Source: Candidatus Woesearchaeota archaeon (GTDB taxonomy: Archaea; Nanobdellota; Nanobdellia; Woesearchaeales; DSVV01). Taken from it: a stretch of DNA of 64,000 nt. The notes below the pieces were generated by a model that did no database searches, was not told where the DNA came from, and saw only the letters and a list, made by a program, of their open reading frames with translations. The position numbers and the translations under genes were made by a program. Shown one piece after another: positions 28,219-36,796 of this stretch (position 1 is the stretch's first letter; the number at the start of each line of letters is the position of its first letter). The stretch covers positions 94,380-158,379 of the forward strand of contig JABJHR010000014.1 in the NCBI GenBank assembly GCA_018661705.1. The letters run 5' to 3'.

Positions 28219-29202
28219 TTATTCTTTTAACATATCCTTTAATTTCTCAATAATTTCAACTGGCCCTGCATCAACACCATATTCTTTAGCAAGATGCACA
28301 CTTGTTAAATCACCCATCATAATTGCTGAAAATAATTTAGTTAATTTATCTGGACCAGAAATTCCAATTTCAGTAACAGGAACATTATAATGCTTAACTA
28401 AACTTTTTGTAATCTTAATTCTTTTTTTAATATGTTTATTATCTTCTTGATCTTTCAGAAAGATTACATGAAAATCCGCTAATCTTTTGGTATATCCAAC
28501 TAACTCATTATGATTTAGTTCTGGAAGAATATTACAGAAAGCATGGATTTTAGTATTTTCATTAAATTCACATTTCCATCTATATGCAACAACAGCTAAA
28601 TTATGTGAAGCATAAATTAAAGGAATTTTTCCAACTAAACTTTTTGCAAGATCTTTTGCAGCATTATCTAACATTGGTTTTTTTAATGCTAAAACTGTAT
28701 TTTTTATGAACTCTGTTTGTTTAGGAATCAAATTTGAATTTTCTAACATCCTTAACATAGCAAAGAATGAATAACAGATAGCATTTCTTGGTTGCAAACC
28801 ACCAGGTAAAGTAATAAATGGTTGATTTTTCTTAGTAAATAACTCTTTTATTTTTCCACCAGTTGCCATTCCTACAACTTTGCACTTCTTTTTCAATGCA
28901 TCCCTATATGCAGAAATTGTTTCTTCTGTGTTTCCTGAATATGAACTTACAATTACTAAAGTATCCTCATCTACCCAGCTTGGAAGTTGATAATCTCTGT
29001 TTACTTCAATCCTTAAATCCTTCATATCTGATAAATATGTCTTAAGAACATCACCAGCAATGGCGCTTCCACCCATCCCTGCAATTACAATTGAATTTAC
29101 TAGAGAATCTACTTTGAAATCTTTAACTATAGAAATTGCCTCAACTATATGCTTAGGCATATCCAATACAACTTGCCTAATATCTTTATCTGAACCCATC
29201 AT
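28219..29202 (-). CDS. Bifunctional phosphoglucose/phosphomannose isomerase
   Basis: A 327-residue SIS-domain enzyme. The N-terminal SIS block is VIAGMGGSAIAGD, followed by IVSSYSGNTEETISAYRDA with the phosphate-binding SSYSGNT motif. In the second SIS half, HNLAVVAYRWKCEFNENTK and LNHNELVG hold the catalytic Glu/His region typical of archaeal PGI/PMI. It interconverts glucose-6-P, fructose-6-P and mannose-6-P. It is read in the same direction as the ROK kinase, with the 9-base-word array between them. Confidence 0.9.
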   Translation of the reverse strand: MMGSDKDIRQVVLDMPKHIVEAISIVKDFKVDSLVNSIVIAGMGGSAIAGDVLKTYLSDMKDLRIEVNRDYQLPSWVDEDTLVIVSSYSGNTEETISAYRDALKKKCKVVGMATGGKIKELFTKKNQPFITLPGGLQPRNAICYSFFAMLRMLENSNLIPKQTEFIKNTVLALKKPMLDNAAKDLAKSLVGKIPLIYASHNLAVVAYRWKCEFNENTKIHAFCNILPELNHNELVGYTKRLADFHVIFLKDQEDNKHIKKRIKITKSLVKHYNVPVTEIGISGPDKLTKLFSAIMMGDLTSVHLAKEYGVDAGPVEIIEKLKDMLKE

Positions 29203-29294
29203 AACCCCACTTTTTCATTAATATTATAATATTATAATCGTATATATATATTACTTTATATAGATTGTTGTGATTTAGGCTATAATTAAGTGTA

Positions 29295-29460
29295 AAATAT
29301 AGTTTTAAGTAAGTAGTTTGAAGTTTGTAGTGGATTATCAGTAAGTAGTTTTGAGTCTTACTGTGTTTTCTCAATACTAATTAACCCATAACCAAACCTC
29401 ACAACCAATCCACACATAACCAACTCATTACCCATTACCCACTAACAAAAACTCAAAATC
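29295..29460. repeat. 7-base-word inverted array 2
   Basis: The left half is built of 7-base words such as GTAGTTT, GAAGTTT and GTTTTGA. The right half uses complementary words such as ACCAACT, CATTACCC and AACCAAT. The reverse complement of the array at 55544-55708 shares a long stretch with it, including TTTTCTCAATACTAATTA. It fills most of the 380-base gap between the isomerase and L15e. Confidence 0.72.
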
Positions 29461-29488
29461 AGGATAATTACACACATACTTCAGTAAC

Positions 29489-29498
29489 CTTTATAAAG
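29489..29498 (+). promoter_or_regulatory. Promoter of the L15e gene
   Basis: CTTTATAAAG is a good TATA box. The transcript would start near 29520, which leaves a leader of about 60 bases that contains an AACAGA/TCTGTT hairpin and a GGATGTGA ribosome-binding site before ATG 29584. A leader in a ribosomal-protein gene could be autoregulatory. Confidence 0.5.
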
Positions 29499-29583
29499 GG
29501 TAACTCAATCCATTGGTGTAACAGAGATGTGGGCGTCACTTGCCTGAATCTGTTATGATTAATAAAATAATGGATGTGAAAAC

Positions 29584-30162
29584 ATGGGATTATACAAATA
29601 TGTTAGAGAGCTTTGGAAAAAGCCACAGGATTCTTTAGGAGATTTGTGGAAGCAAAGACTTTTCATTTGGAGAAGAGAGCCTGCTACAGTTAGAATTGAA
29701 AGACCTACAAGGATTGATAGAGCAAGAAGTTTAGGTTATAAGGCAAAGCCTGGTTTTATTGTTGTTAGACAACGTCTAAAAAGAGGAGGACGTATGAGAG
29801 AAAGACCAAGCGGTGGAAGAAAACCTAAAAGATATACAAGAAGAAAGAATGTAGGTAAATCATATCAGCAAGTTGCTGAAGAAAGAGCAGCTAGAAAATT
29901 TATTAATTGTGAAGTTCTTAACAGTTATTGGGTAGCACAAGATGGAATATCTTATTGGTATGAAATTATTTTAGTTGATAAAAGCCATCCAGTAATTAAA
30001 AAAGACAAAAACATAAAATGGATTGCTGAGCCACAACATAGAAATAGAGTTTTTAGAGGCTTAACTTCATCTGGTAAGAAAAGCAGAGGTATGCTGAATA
30101 AGGGTATCGGTGCTGAAAAAATCAGACCAAGTTTAAACGCTAATAAAGGGCGAGCTAAATAA
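29584..30162 (+). CDS. rpl15e: 50S ribosomal protein L15e
   Basis: A 192-residue, strongly basic protein of the archaeal/eukaryotic large subunit. The family is evident from [11 protein letters not shown] at the start, [51 protein letters not shown] and the C-terminal [17 protein letters not shown]. The length is normal. It has its own promoter with a 60-base leader. The next gene begins 44 bases downstream after a T-rich stretch that may end the transcript. Confidence 0.97.
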   Translation: MGLYKYVRELWKKPQDSLGDLWKQRLFIWRREPATVRIERPTRIDRARSLGYKAKPGFIVVRQRLKRGGRMRERPSGGRKPKRYTRRKNVGKSYQQVAEERAARKFINCEVLNSYWVAQDGISYWYEIILVDKSHPVIKKDKNIKWIAEPQHRNRVFRGLTSSGKKSRGMLNKGIGAEKIRPSLNANKGRAK

Positions 30163-30206
30163 AGCTTTTTTATTTTATTCTTTTTTATTTTATTTGGGAC
30201 AGAAAC

Positions 30207-31040
30207 ATGAATAGCAGAAACGAAGATTTTGACATAAGAATTTTAGAAGCACATCTTATAACACAAGCAGAGTTTGATGCTTGTAGATTACCAGAGGACA
30301 ATCTTGAAGAATTAATTATTGGAAATATCCAAGGTGTTGGTGGCCATATTTATACCGTTTCTCTTCAAAGAAATAATGAAGGTAATTCTCCAATTATTGA
30401 AGTTAAAACTCAATCTAAAGAAAGTTTTCCAAAGCATTTTAGAAGAGAAGAAGGAGAAAAATTAGCAGCTCAAACACTTTTAGATTTTAGTCTTGGATTA
30501 AGAAGAATCACAGGAGGTTATATTAAAGTTTCACCTCATGGTGTTATTTATGGTGGAGGAGAAATTCCATTTACAATTAATGGTGAATTACAAAGTCATA
30601 ATCTTAAAGAAGGACCTATGAAAACGCAGATAAATTTATCTGACAAAATATTTAGAAACCAAGATGAAATATTAGATGTATATCACAAATTTGTACAAGA
30701 GTTTTATCCAGGCAAAAGTTTCTTAGATGGCGTTGCACCAAACGGATGCATTGATTATTGCGGATTTAAAAAAATATGGAAAAGAGAATTCAAAAAAACA
30801 AATCCTTGGCATCATCCAGCTATACTTTTTGCAGGTTATCTTGGTGCCCTTAATGTTGATATTCCAGTAGCAATGAAAATCAATAAAGGTTCAATAATGA
30901 CTCTTACAGGATATTTGAGAGAAAAAGCATCACATAGTGAACCAATAGTTCAAAGAGCAACATATAAACGGTTGAAAGAAACAGATGTAATTAATTCTGG
31001 ATTACCAGAAAGAAGGTATGTCATGTTAAGAGAAAATTAA
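30207..31040 (+). CDS. Hypothetical protein
   Basis: A 277-residue soluble protein without signal or membrane segment. It seems alpha/beta, with a Gly-rich strand region (YIKVSPHGVIYGGGEIPF) and a Cys/Trp/His-rich stretch near residue 185 (GCIDYCGFKKIW and NPWHHPA). I find no family match. It follows L15e by 44 bases; the T-rich gap suggests separate transcription. Confidence 0.6.
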   Translation: MNSRNEDFDIRILEAHLITQAEFDACRLPEDNLEELIIGNIQGVGGHIYTVSLQRNNEGNSPIIEVKTQSKESFPKHFRREEGEKLAAQTLLDFSLGLRRITGGYIKVSPHGVIYGGGEIPFTINGELQSHNLKEGPMKTQINLSDKIFRNQDEILDVYHKFVQEFYPGKSFLDGVAPNGCIDYCGFKKIWKREFKKTNPWHHPAILFAGYLGALNVDIPVAMKINKGSIMTLTGYLREKASHSEPIVQRATYKRLKETDVINSGLPERRYVMLREN

Positions 31041-31108
31041 AAAACACATAAACAAGAAAAAACTATTAAATAAAAGAAAGATAAAATTAAAAAAATATTT
31101 GTTTTGAA

Positions 31109-31363
31109 TTACCAATCTAAATTTTCTAACTCGTCTAAGTCTCCATCAATTTCGTCTAATTCTTCATCAGAAAAATCATCTTCAAGAGTTTCAACTTCTT
31201 CTAAATCTTGAGTTGTTTCCTGTGTTTCAGAAAGACCTTCAACTGGTTGAACATCTGTTTCCTCACGCATTGCTGGTTCTCCATCATTATCTGGAGAAAA
31301 AGTTTGACAACCAACAAAAGCAACAACAAACAACAATAACATAATTGCAAATATCTTCTTCAT
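31109..31363 (-). CDS. Small acidic lipoprotein
   Basis: An 84-residue precursor. The signal peptide MKKIFAIMLLLFVVAFVG is followed by a Cys (FVGCQ) in lipobox position, so it is probably lipid-anchored outside the membrane. The mature part is extremely acidic, with Glu/Asp in about 40 percent of positions. A strong GAGGTG Shine-Dalgarno precedes the ATG. No fold is expected from such a tail. Function unknown. Confidence 0.7.
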   Translation of the reverse strand: MKKIFAIMLLLFVVAFVGCQTFSPDNDGEPAMREETDVQPVEGLSETQETTQDLEEVETLEDDFSDEELDEIDGDLDELENLDW

Positions 31364-31473
31364 ACTAACACCTCGTTTATTGATATTATTTTTTTAATTT
31401 AGTTGTATATATAGTTTGTGTATTTGTTTGCTGGAAAATTATATAAATAAACAAGCATTTTTCTTATCTAAAT

Positions 31474-31580
31474 GGACCTGTGGCCCAGTCTGGAAAGTTC
31501 ATCTTGGACAAATAGGGCGATTGCCTCCTACATATTTTGAAGAAAGCAATAGGTCGGGAGTTCGAATCTCCCCAGGTCCG
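31474..31580 (+). tRNA. tRNA-Arg(CCU) with two predicted introns
   Basis: Acceptor GGACCTG/CAGGTCC is perfect, with discriminator G. The D-stem is GCCC/GGGC, the anticodon stem ATTGC/GCAAT and the T-arm GGGAG/CTCCC with TTCGAAT. A 14-base insert (31531-31544) interrupts the canonical 37/38 site, leaving loop CTCCTAA and anticodon CCT. A second, 18-base insert (about 31495-31512) lies in the D-loop; without it the loop becomes the usual AGTCTGGATA. Splicing of the D-loop insert is inferred. Confidence 0.85.
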
Positions 31581-31648
31581 TTTATTTTTTCTATTTCTTG
31601 TTGTTCTTTCTACTACTACACTTCTTTATTAATCCCTAACACATACAA

Positions 31649-32278
31649 ATGATTATGTCAGATCCAGCTATAGACATTGGTCTACAAACAAATAATATAA
31701 CAATTCTTTATGGTAGCTTACCAATAATAGCTGTTGCCATCCATAATAAAGAACGAAATACAGTAGAAACTGCAGAGAAATTACATCAAGAAATAGGAAC
31801 TTATTCTTTTATTTATCATGGCCCCAGAAAAACATGTTGGAGAGGAACTCAAAATGCTATGTATGAAGTAATGGATAATATGATTACTTCCTATGGTAGT
31901 GTTGGGGTGATTTCATTGCATAGGAGAAGTGATAAAATAAAAGTAGCTGAACCAAAAGATAAAAATTTCTTTGAATTAGGGACTCTGAATGATCATTCTT
32001 TAGATACTTTAATCAAAGAAACTTTCAGAAAGTTATTATCTAACCAAGGATTAGTTTTTGATGATAATATTAGGTTTGATGGTGGGCAGGAAATAAGAGG
32101 GATTCATAGAAGATATAATAATCCTGATTATGTAAAAGGAGATAAAAGTAGCTATGATGCTTCTAAAAATAAAGTACAGATTGCCCAACTCGAGTTAAAC
32201 GGATCAAAACCATATATTATTGAACACTATTCTATTGCAAAAACATTAACAGAAAGTATTTTATTAAATTTAACTTAA
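31649..32278 (+). CDS. Hypothetical protein, weakly N-formylglutamate hydrolase-like
   Basis: A 209-residue soluble protein. SVGVISLHRRSD near residue 100 and VQIAQLELNGSKPYIIE near residue 180 are faintly like the His-containing and QIE.N blocks of N-formylglutamate amidohydrolases, but the zinc-binding residues cannot be traced with confidence. It overlaps the stop of the minus-strand zinc-ribbon gene by four bases. Treat the family hint as weak. Confidence 0.55.
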   Translation: MIMSDPAIDIGLQTNNITILYGSLPIIAVAIHNKERNTVETAEKLHQEIGTYSFIYHGPRKTCWRGTQNAMYEVMDNMITSYGSVGVISLHRRSDKIKVAEPKDKNFFELGTLNDHSLDTLIKETFRKLLSNQGLVFDDNIRFDGGQEIRGIHRRYNNPDYVKGDKSSYDASKNKVQIAQLELNGSKPYIIEHYSIAKTLTESILLNLT

Positions 32279-32391
32279 TTATCTAATCGTCTTAAACATA
32301 ATGGGCAATAACATCTTTCTGAGAAAACTACGTCTGTTACTTTTGTGTTGAATTTAAATGTGCAGTGTTTACATACCATTTTATTATCCAT
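32275..32391 (-). CDS. Small zinc-ribbon protein (38 residues)
   Basis: A short frame encoding MDNKMVCKHCTF and, after 16 further residues, CYCPLCLRR. The two CxxC pairs (Cys7/10 and Cys29/32) form a rubredoxin- or zinc-ribbon-type knuckle pair. Such tiny zinc proteins are common in archaea but often missed. The frame ends in TAA at 32275-32277, overlapping the convergent gene by four bases. Probably a nucleic-acid or protein binder; function unknown. Confidence 0.6.
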   Translation of the reverse strand: MDNKMVCKHCTFKFNTKVTDVVFSERCYCPLCLRRLDN

Positions 32392-32475
32392 ATTTTGTTT
32401 GAAGTGCGATTAACTCAAGGTAATATTATTTAAGGCTTTGCTATGTGATATACGTATGTGCATAGCTTCTGTTAT

Positions 32476-32618
32476 GATGTTGTTACTGCCTCAAATTTGT
32501 TATAGTGGCATTAAATGTGTTTTATATTTGGAACTGGAATCCTATTATATACCACATAATGTGTTTTAATAAATTATTCAATGGGATTTCAGTCACTATA
32601 ACCGGCAGCAACAACATC
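32476..32618. ncRNA. 143-base intergenic stem with nested helices
   Basis: GATGTTGTTACTGCC (32476-32490) pairs with GGCAGCAACAACATC (32604-32618), 14 of 15 positions. Inside, GTTATAGTG pairs perfectly with CACTATAAC, then CTGGAATCC with GGGATTTCAG, and a CACAT/ATGTG hairpin. Three successive helices suggest a structured RNA or a mobile-element remnant. The remainder of the 405-base gap holds a GCTATG/CATAGC hairpin near 32440 and no gene. Confidence 0.5.
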
Positions 32619-32802
32619 TCTATTAGGAGCGATGCACATATTGATATCCATAATAAGACCATAGAAGTATATTAAGAAGTGCTGTCTTGTTTACTACAAC
32701 TCTTAAATTGTTTAGAATATAAATCTTTAAATAATAGTTTACCCCAGATATTATATGGATAATTTAAATAATTAATAAGAAGAGATTAGGAGAGTAGTGA
32801 CA

Positions 32803-33972
32803 ATGATAACAGATATGCACACACATATTGGAGGAGATGAGCCACTCATAAAAAAATGGTTTAGGAGTTATTTCTTTAAAGATACTCAACCAAGATATTG
32901 GATTAAGGATTTTTCTCAATTTTGGAAATTATCTAGGGCTAGCGGCAAGTGGAATGATACAATTATGTATAATATGGGTTCTCTTTTAAGTATATTTGGT
33001 TTAAATCTGGTTAATAATAGTAGTGATGTATTAGAAATAAACAAAGCAGAATATGTTGAGAAGGCAGTTGTTTTAGCAATTGGTCCAAAAGTAACAAATG
33101 GTGAAGTAGATATATATAACTCTGCTTTTTATTGTTCAAATGATTACGTTATAGATTTCTGCAGAGGCCAAGATAGATTAGTTCCTGGAATTTCAATTAA
33201 TCCATTAGCATCAAACGCAATTTCTGAATTAGAAAGATTAGTTAAAGGAAAGGAAGGTGCTAAAGTTATTAAATTATTTCCATCAATACAAGAATGGCAT
33301 GCTGATGGTGTTGATGATGAAGGACGTAAACTTGAATATATTGAAAAGCTTGTAAAATTTTATGATAGAATAGCAAAAATAGGAATTCCAGCTATGATAC
33401 ATACTGGTGTTGAGGAAACTATTGATCCAGATAATGAATATTTCAGAATACGTGGTGGAGATATTAATAAATTATCCTTGTTAATTGCATCAGGAGCAAC
33501 AGTAATAGGTGCACACTGCGGTTATGATGCAAGCTTTTGGTCAGCACAAAAAGACCAACACCAAGATATGGAAGCAGCAGTAGAAGCAATGAAAAAATAT
33601 CCTAATTTTTACACAGATGCATCAGGAGCATTAACTTGTCAATACCCATATATTGGAAGTATTGCAACAGATGCATTTCCTGAACATCTTGACAAAATGG
33701 TTTATGGTAGTGATTTACCTGTAGAATTATTTGATCCATATGACATGTTAGGAAGAGTTAATGATGAAAGAAGAACTGAAGGTTCTAATAGACAACTTAA
33801 TTTGATGTTTACCTTATTAGGAGATATGAGAAGAAATGAAAAACTAATGGCTTGCAAAAATAGGTTTGACAAACATTATCTTATGACTAAATCAATTTTA
33901 CATTCATTAGGTATTTCTGAAGAAAGACAAGAGGCATATTTCACAAGGGGAGCAACTATGATAAAGAGATAG
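32803..33972 (+). CDS. Amidohydrolase-family metal-dependent hydrolase
   Basis: A 389-residue TIM-barrel hydrolase. Metal and catalytic blocks are MHTHIGGDE at the N-terminus (HxH), AMIHTGVEET (beta-5 His), VIGAHCGYD (beta-6 His) and MVYGSDLP (the final Asp). This suits amidohydrolase family 2. I chose ATG 32803 because AGGAGAG lies nine bases upstream; a GTG two codons earlier is in frame. Substrate not predictable. It is preceded by the structured intergenic region. Confidence 0.78.
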   Translation: MITDMHTHIGGDEPLIKKWFRSYFFKDTQPRYWIKDFSQFWKLSRASGKWNDTIMYNMGSLLSIFGLNLVNNSSDVLEINKAEYVEKAVVLAIGPKVTNGEVDIYNSAFYCSNDYVIDFCRGQDRLVPGISINPLASNAISELERLVKGKEGAKVIKLFPSIQEWHADGVDDEGRKLEYIEKLVKFYDRIAKIGIPAMIHTGVEETIDPDNEYFRIRGGDINKLSLLIASGATVIGAHCGYDASFWSAQKDQHQDMEAAVEAMKKYPNFYTDASGALTCQYPYIGSIATDAFPEHLDKMVYGSDLPVELFDPYDMLGRVNDERRTEGSNRQLNLMFTLLGDMRRNEKLMACKNRFDKHYLMTKSILHSLGISEERQEAYFTRGATMIKR

Positions 33973-33997
33973 GATTAATATTTATTAAAGTATTATT

Positions 33998-35980
33998 TTA
34001 AGAACTATTCCATAACATTTCAAATTGTTGTTTATACATTTCATAAAATTGTTTATTTTCTATAATAAATACAATTGGTTCTTTTTCTGTCCAATTGCTT
34101 ATTGCAACTTTATTACCATAGATCCAGAATACACTTAACATACTAAATTCTTTCTTTAGTGTGTATTTTGTTTTAACAAAAGGAAATTTTGTAATTCTAT
34201 GGCCTTTAACTTCAGGATCAACAACATTTCTCATCTTAAATCCTTGTTTTATTGCACGTTTTTCCCACTCATCAATATATTTTGGACGAGCATCAACAAA
34301 ATATCCTCTTGCGCCTATATAATCCACTTCACCATATTTTAACATGTCCTCAAACAGGAATTGAACAGCATCTACGCCACGAAGAATTCTAGCTTCTTGG
34401 TTCCAATAACTATCAAAGTATGATTTAAAAGTATTATAAACGTGTTTATCATCAATAACAAAAACAACCGGTTCTTTTTCTCGCCAAACAAAAAATAAAA
34501 CTTTATTATTATATAAGTTTACTTGCATCCCTTCATAACTTCCTTCTGGCAAAAATTTAACTTCAGCAAGTTCTTTGTAATATTTTTTATTTTTTTCAAC
34601 TGTTGGTTCTGTCCCAGAAACAAATAATAAATTTGCTTTTACACCTTTGTTAATTCTTTTTGTATGGAAATCTTTAAAGAATTGCAGAACAATATTTTTC
34701 TTACCTTGCCAATTTGCTCCCAAAACATAATATTCATCCCCTTTATTAAGTTCTCTTAACATTTCCCACCAAACATGTTCTACGTTTTCCTTTCCCTTAT
34801 ATATACTAACATCTTGATTCCAAACATTGTCAATATATCTTCTAAATGCATCTGTAATCTTTTTGTTATCTATAGTTATAACAATAGGATTCTCGTCTTG
34901 AGTGGAGATAAAAGTTTTATCTTTGTGAGGAATAATTTGCATTGGAAAATCCTCATCATAGGGAAGAAATTTAATTTCAGCTCCTTTTTCATCATAATAC
35001 TTCCCCCTTACTTTATCTAATCTTTTTTTTGCACTTTGGTGAAATAACAGCTCTGCTTTAACACCTTTTTTATTTCTTCTTTTGTGATAATCTGTAAACA
35101 ATTCAGTAAACTGTTTTTCTGTTTTATCTGTTCCAAGACCCGCACCAAAAACTCTGTATGTGTCTCCTGGTTTATTTTCTTTTAATAAAGTTTCAAATAT
35201 ATTTTTGAATGCTGGCATTCCTTTGCTAACAGTTGTTTCTTGATTCCATAAAGTATCAAAATAAGATTTAAATGATTCTGCAACAGCCCTATTTTTTATT
35301 TCAACTGCAACAGGGTTTTCTGAAGCAACACCAATAACTGTTCTATCTTTTATAATCTCAATCCAAGAAGGTGTTGATATATCAGTTGGCATATATTTAA
35401 CAGATGTATGTTTAAGTTTATTTCTATCATCAAGATCTTGTTGTGGAGCATCCTGATTCATTAACATTTTCATACCAATGCCTAATTTAGATCTTTTTTT
35501 GTGATAATGAAGCCAATAATCATGCAACATTTGGGTAGAACTAGCAGAAGTTCCAAAAAGATAAAATTCATCACCTTTTTTTAGTTCATCAAAGGTTTTT
35601 TCTCTTACTGTTTTTATTCCTTTTAGGCCTTCGTAAACATTTACTTCTTGTTTTTTCTCAGCCATCTTTTGTTTAAGTAAAAGTTCAGGTAAAACTTTTT
35701 CAATATCATTTGTTTGTTCTTTTAGTTGAGATTCTTTTTCTTTCAGATAATCAAGAATTCTTGTTGGAGAAGCAGATTCAAAATATTTGGTGTTTGCTTT
35801 AATTACATAGCTTACTAATCCTTTTTGTATGAGTTTTTCTAATAATTCGTATATTTTAGATGATGCAACCCCTGATTTATCCACTATTGGACCTTTTGTT
35901 GAGCTTCCTAACTCTAATAATGCTAAATATACCTTAATTTCTGAATCCGTTAATCCTATGTTCTTGAGTGCTTCTATCAT
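33998..35980 (-). CDS. TrmB-family regulator with four tandem sensor domains
   Basis: A 660-residue protein. Residues 1-80 are a TrmB winged helix (ALKNIGLTDSEIKVYLALLELG, SGVASSKIYELLEKLIQKGLV), with a short coiled coil to about 110. Four diverged copies of a roughly 140-residue module follow, starting near 113, 249, 390 and 530. Each copy opens with G followed by a helix, has a strand of type (F/V)(L/F)GA, and ends with the pattern F..YFD..WNQE. Ordinary TrmB proteins have one such sugar-sensing domain (250-350 residues). The gene is divergent from the 36162 gene, with a word array between them. Confidence 0.8.
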   Translation of the reverse strand: MIEALKNIGLTDSEIKVYLALLELGSSTKGPIVDKSGVASSKIYELLEKLIQKGLVSYVIKANTKYFESASPTRILDYLKEKESQLKEQTNDIEKVLPELLLKQKMAEKKQEVNVYEGLKGIKTVREKTFDELKKGDEFYLFGTSASSTQMLHDYWLHYHKKRSKLGIGMKMLMNQDAPQQDLDDRNKLKHTSVKYMPTDISTPSWIEIIKDRTVIGVASENPVAVEIKNRAVAESFKSYFDTLWNQETTVSKGMPAFKNIFETLLKENKPGDTYRVFGAGLGTDKTEKQFTELFTDYHKRRNKKGVKAELLFHQSAKKRLDKVRGKYYDEKGAEIKFLPYDEDFPMQIIPHKDKTFISTQDENPIVITIDNKKITDAFRRYIDNVWNQDVSIYKGKENVEHVWWEMLRELNKGDEYYVLGANWQGKKNIVLQFFKDFHTKRINKGVKANLLFVSGTEPTVEKNKKYYKELAEVKFLPEGSYEGMQVNLYNNKVLFFVWREKEPVVFVIDDKHVYNTFKSYFDSYWNQEARILRGVDAVQFLFEDMLKYGEVDYIGARGYFVDARPKYIDEWEKRAIKQGFKMRNVVDPEVKGHRITKFPFVKTKYTLKKEFSMLSVFWIYGNKVAISNWTEKEPIVFIIENKQFYEMYKQQFEMLWNSS

Positions 35981-35994
35981 TTTAATAGTTCTTA

Positions 35995-36060
35995 ATTAGT
36001 AATATTAGTAGTTTGTAGGATTACTACAAACCACCTACTACATACTACTAACCCTCAAGA
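35995..36060. repeat. 7-base-word inverted array 3
   Basis: Words such as ACTACAA, ACCACCT, ACTACAT and ACTACTA follow a left arm with TTAGTAG, TTTGTAG and ATTAGTA. The period is near 7 bases. It lies between the TrmB gene and the divergent 36162 gene and may overlap their promoters. Confidence 0.6.
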
Positions 36061-36161
36061 GTATATAAATCTTTCTACAGATACCCCTTAAGGGGGGCTT
36101 AAGCTTTATATATTAGTTGAAAACCATTGAAGAGTAGTGAAAGGGACAAAGGTGAAATAAA

Positions 36162-36791
36162 ATGACAGAAGAAAGAAAAACAGAACAATTGGATGAAAGA
36201 ACAATTAGACTATTATACTTATGTGATATGGATGAGAAAAAAATAAAACACATGGCAGAGGCTTATGAAGTGTTTGATTCAAAAAACATTGGAGATGTTA
36301 TTGCCAAGGAAGAATCAGAGAGAAAAACAGGAGATTATTCTATTAGTGATCCCCTATTAGATTTCTATAGAGAAAGAGAAATAGAAAAGAGATATTTGAA
36401 TGGAGTTCATACATATTTAACAATAGAAGGGAAAGTTGAAGGAATAGATAACACAGAATTAATTGATGAAACTCGCGATGAGATATTTATCCTAGGAATA
36501 AAACATGTAGTTGATCAAAGTTGTGAAAATACATATGAGTTAGCAGGTCTTAATAAGATGCATAAAACAATGACAGAAGAAGATGCCATAAGGTCTCCAA
36601 CTATCCCATTTATATTGCTTCAAAATTTAAGAAAAGCAATGAAAGATACTTTTGATCAAAGATTAAGACAAGGATACTTTAATGAAGAATTGAATGAGAA
36701 CTTTTTTGATAAATTCTATACAGATATGATTTCAACAATATGTTACAGAACAACAGAAGCATTGAATAGAAATTTAGAAATAGCAAGGTGA
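36162..36791 (+). CDS. Hypothetical acidic helical protein
   Basis: A 209-residue cytoplasmic-type protein, predominantly helical and charged. The ATG follows AAAGGTGAAA, a normal ribosome-binding site. No motif is recognised. Its stop overlaps the Shine-Dalgarno of the next gene, so the two are translationally coupled. Confidence 0.65.
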   Translation: MTEERKTEQLDERTIRLLYLCDMDEKKIKHMAEAYEVFDSKNIGDVIAKEESERKTGDYSISDPLLDFYREREIEKRYLNGVHTYLTIEGKVEGIDNTELIDETRDEIFILGIKHVVDQSCENTYELAGLNKMHKTMTEEDAIRSPTIPFILLQNLRKAMKDTFDQRLRQGYFNEELNENFFDKFYTDMISTICYRTTEALNRNLEIAR

Positions 36792-36796
36792 ATAAA

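Noticed and set aside
29186..29374. 62-residue minus-strand frame in word array 2
   Set aside because: It overlaps the repeat array and the isomerase start, and its composition follows the repeated words.
31649..32278. Firm call as N-formylglutamate amidohydrolase
   Set aside because: The zinc ligands could not be placed, so only a weak hint is kept.
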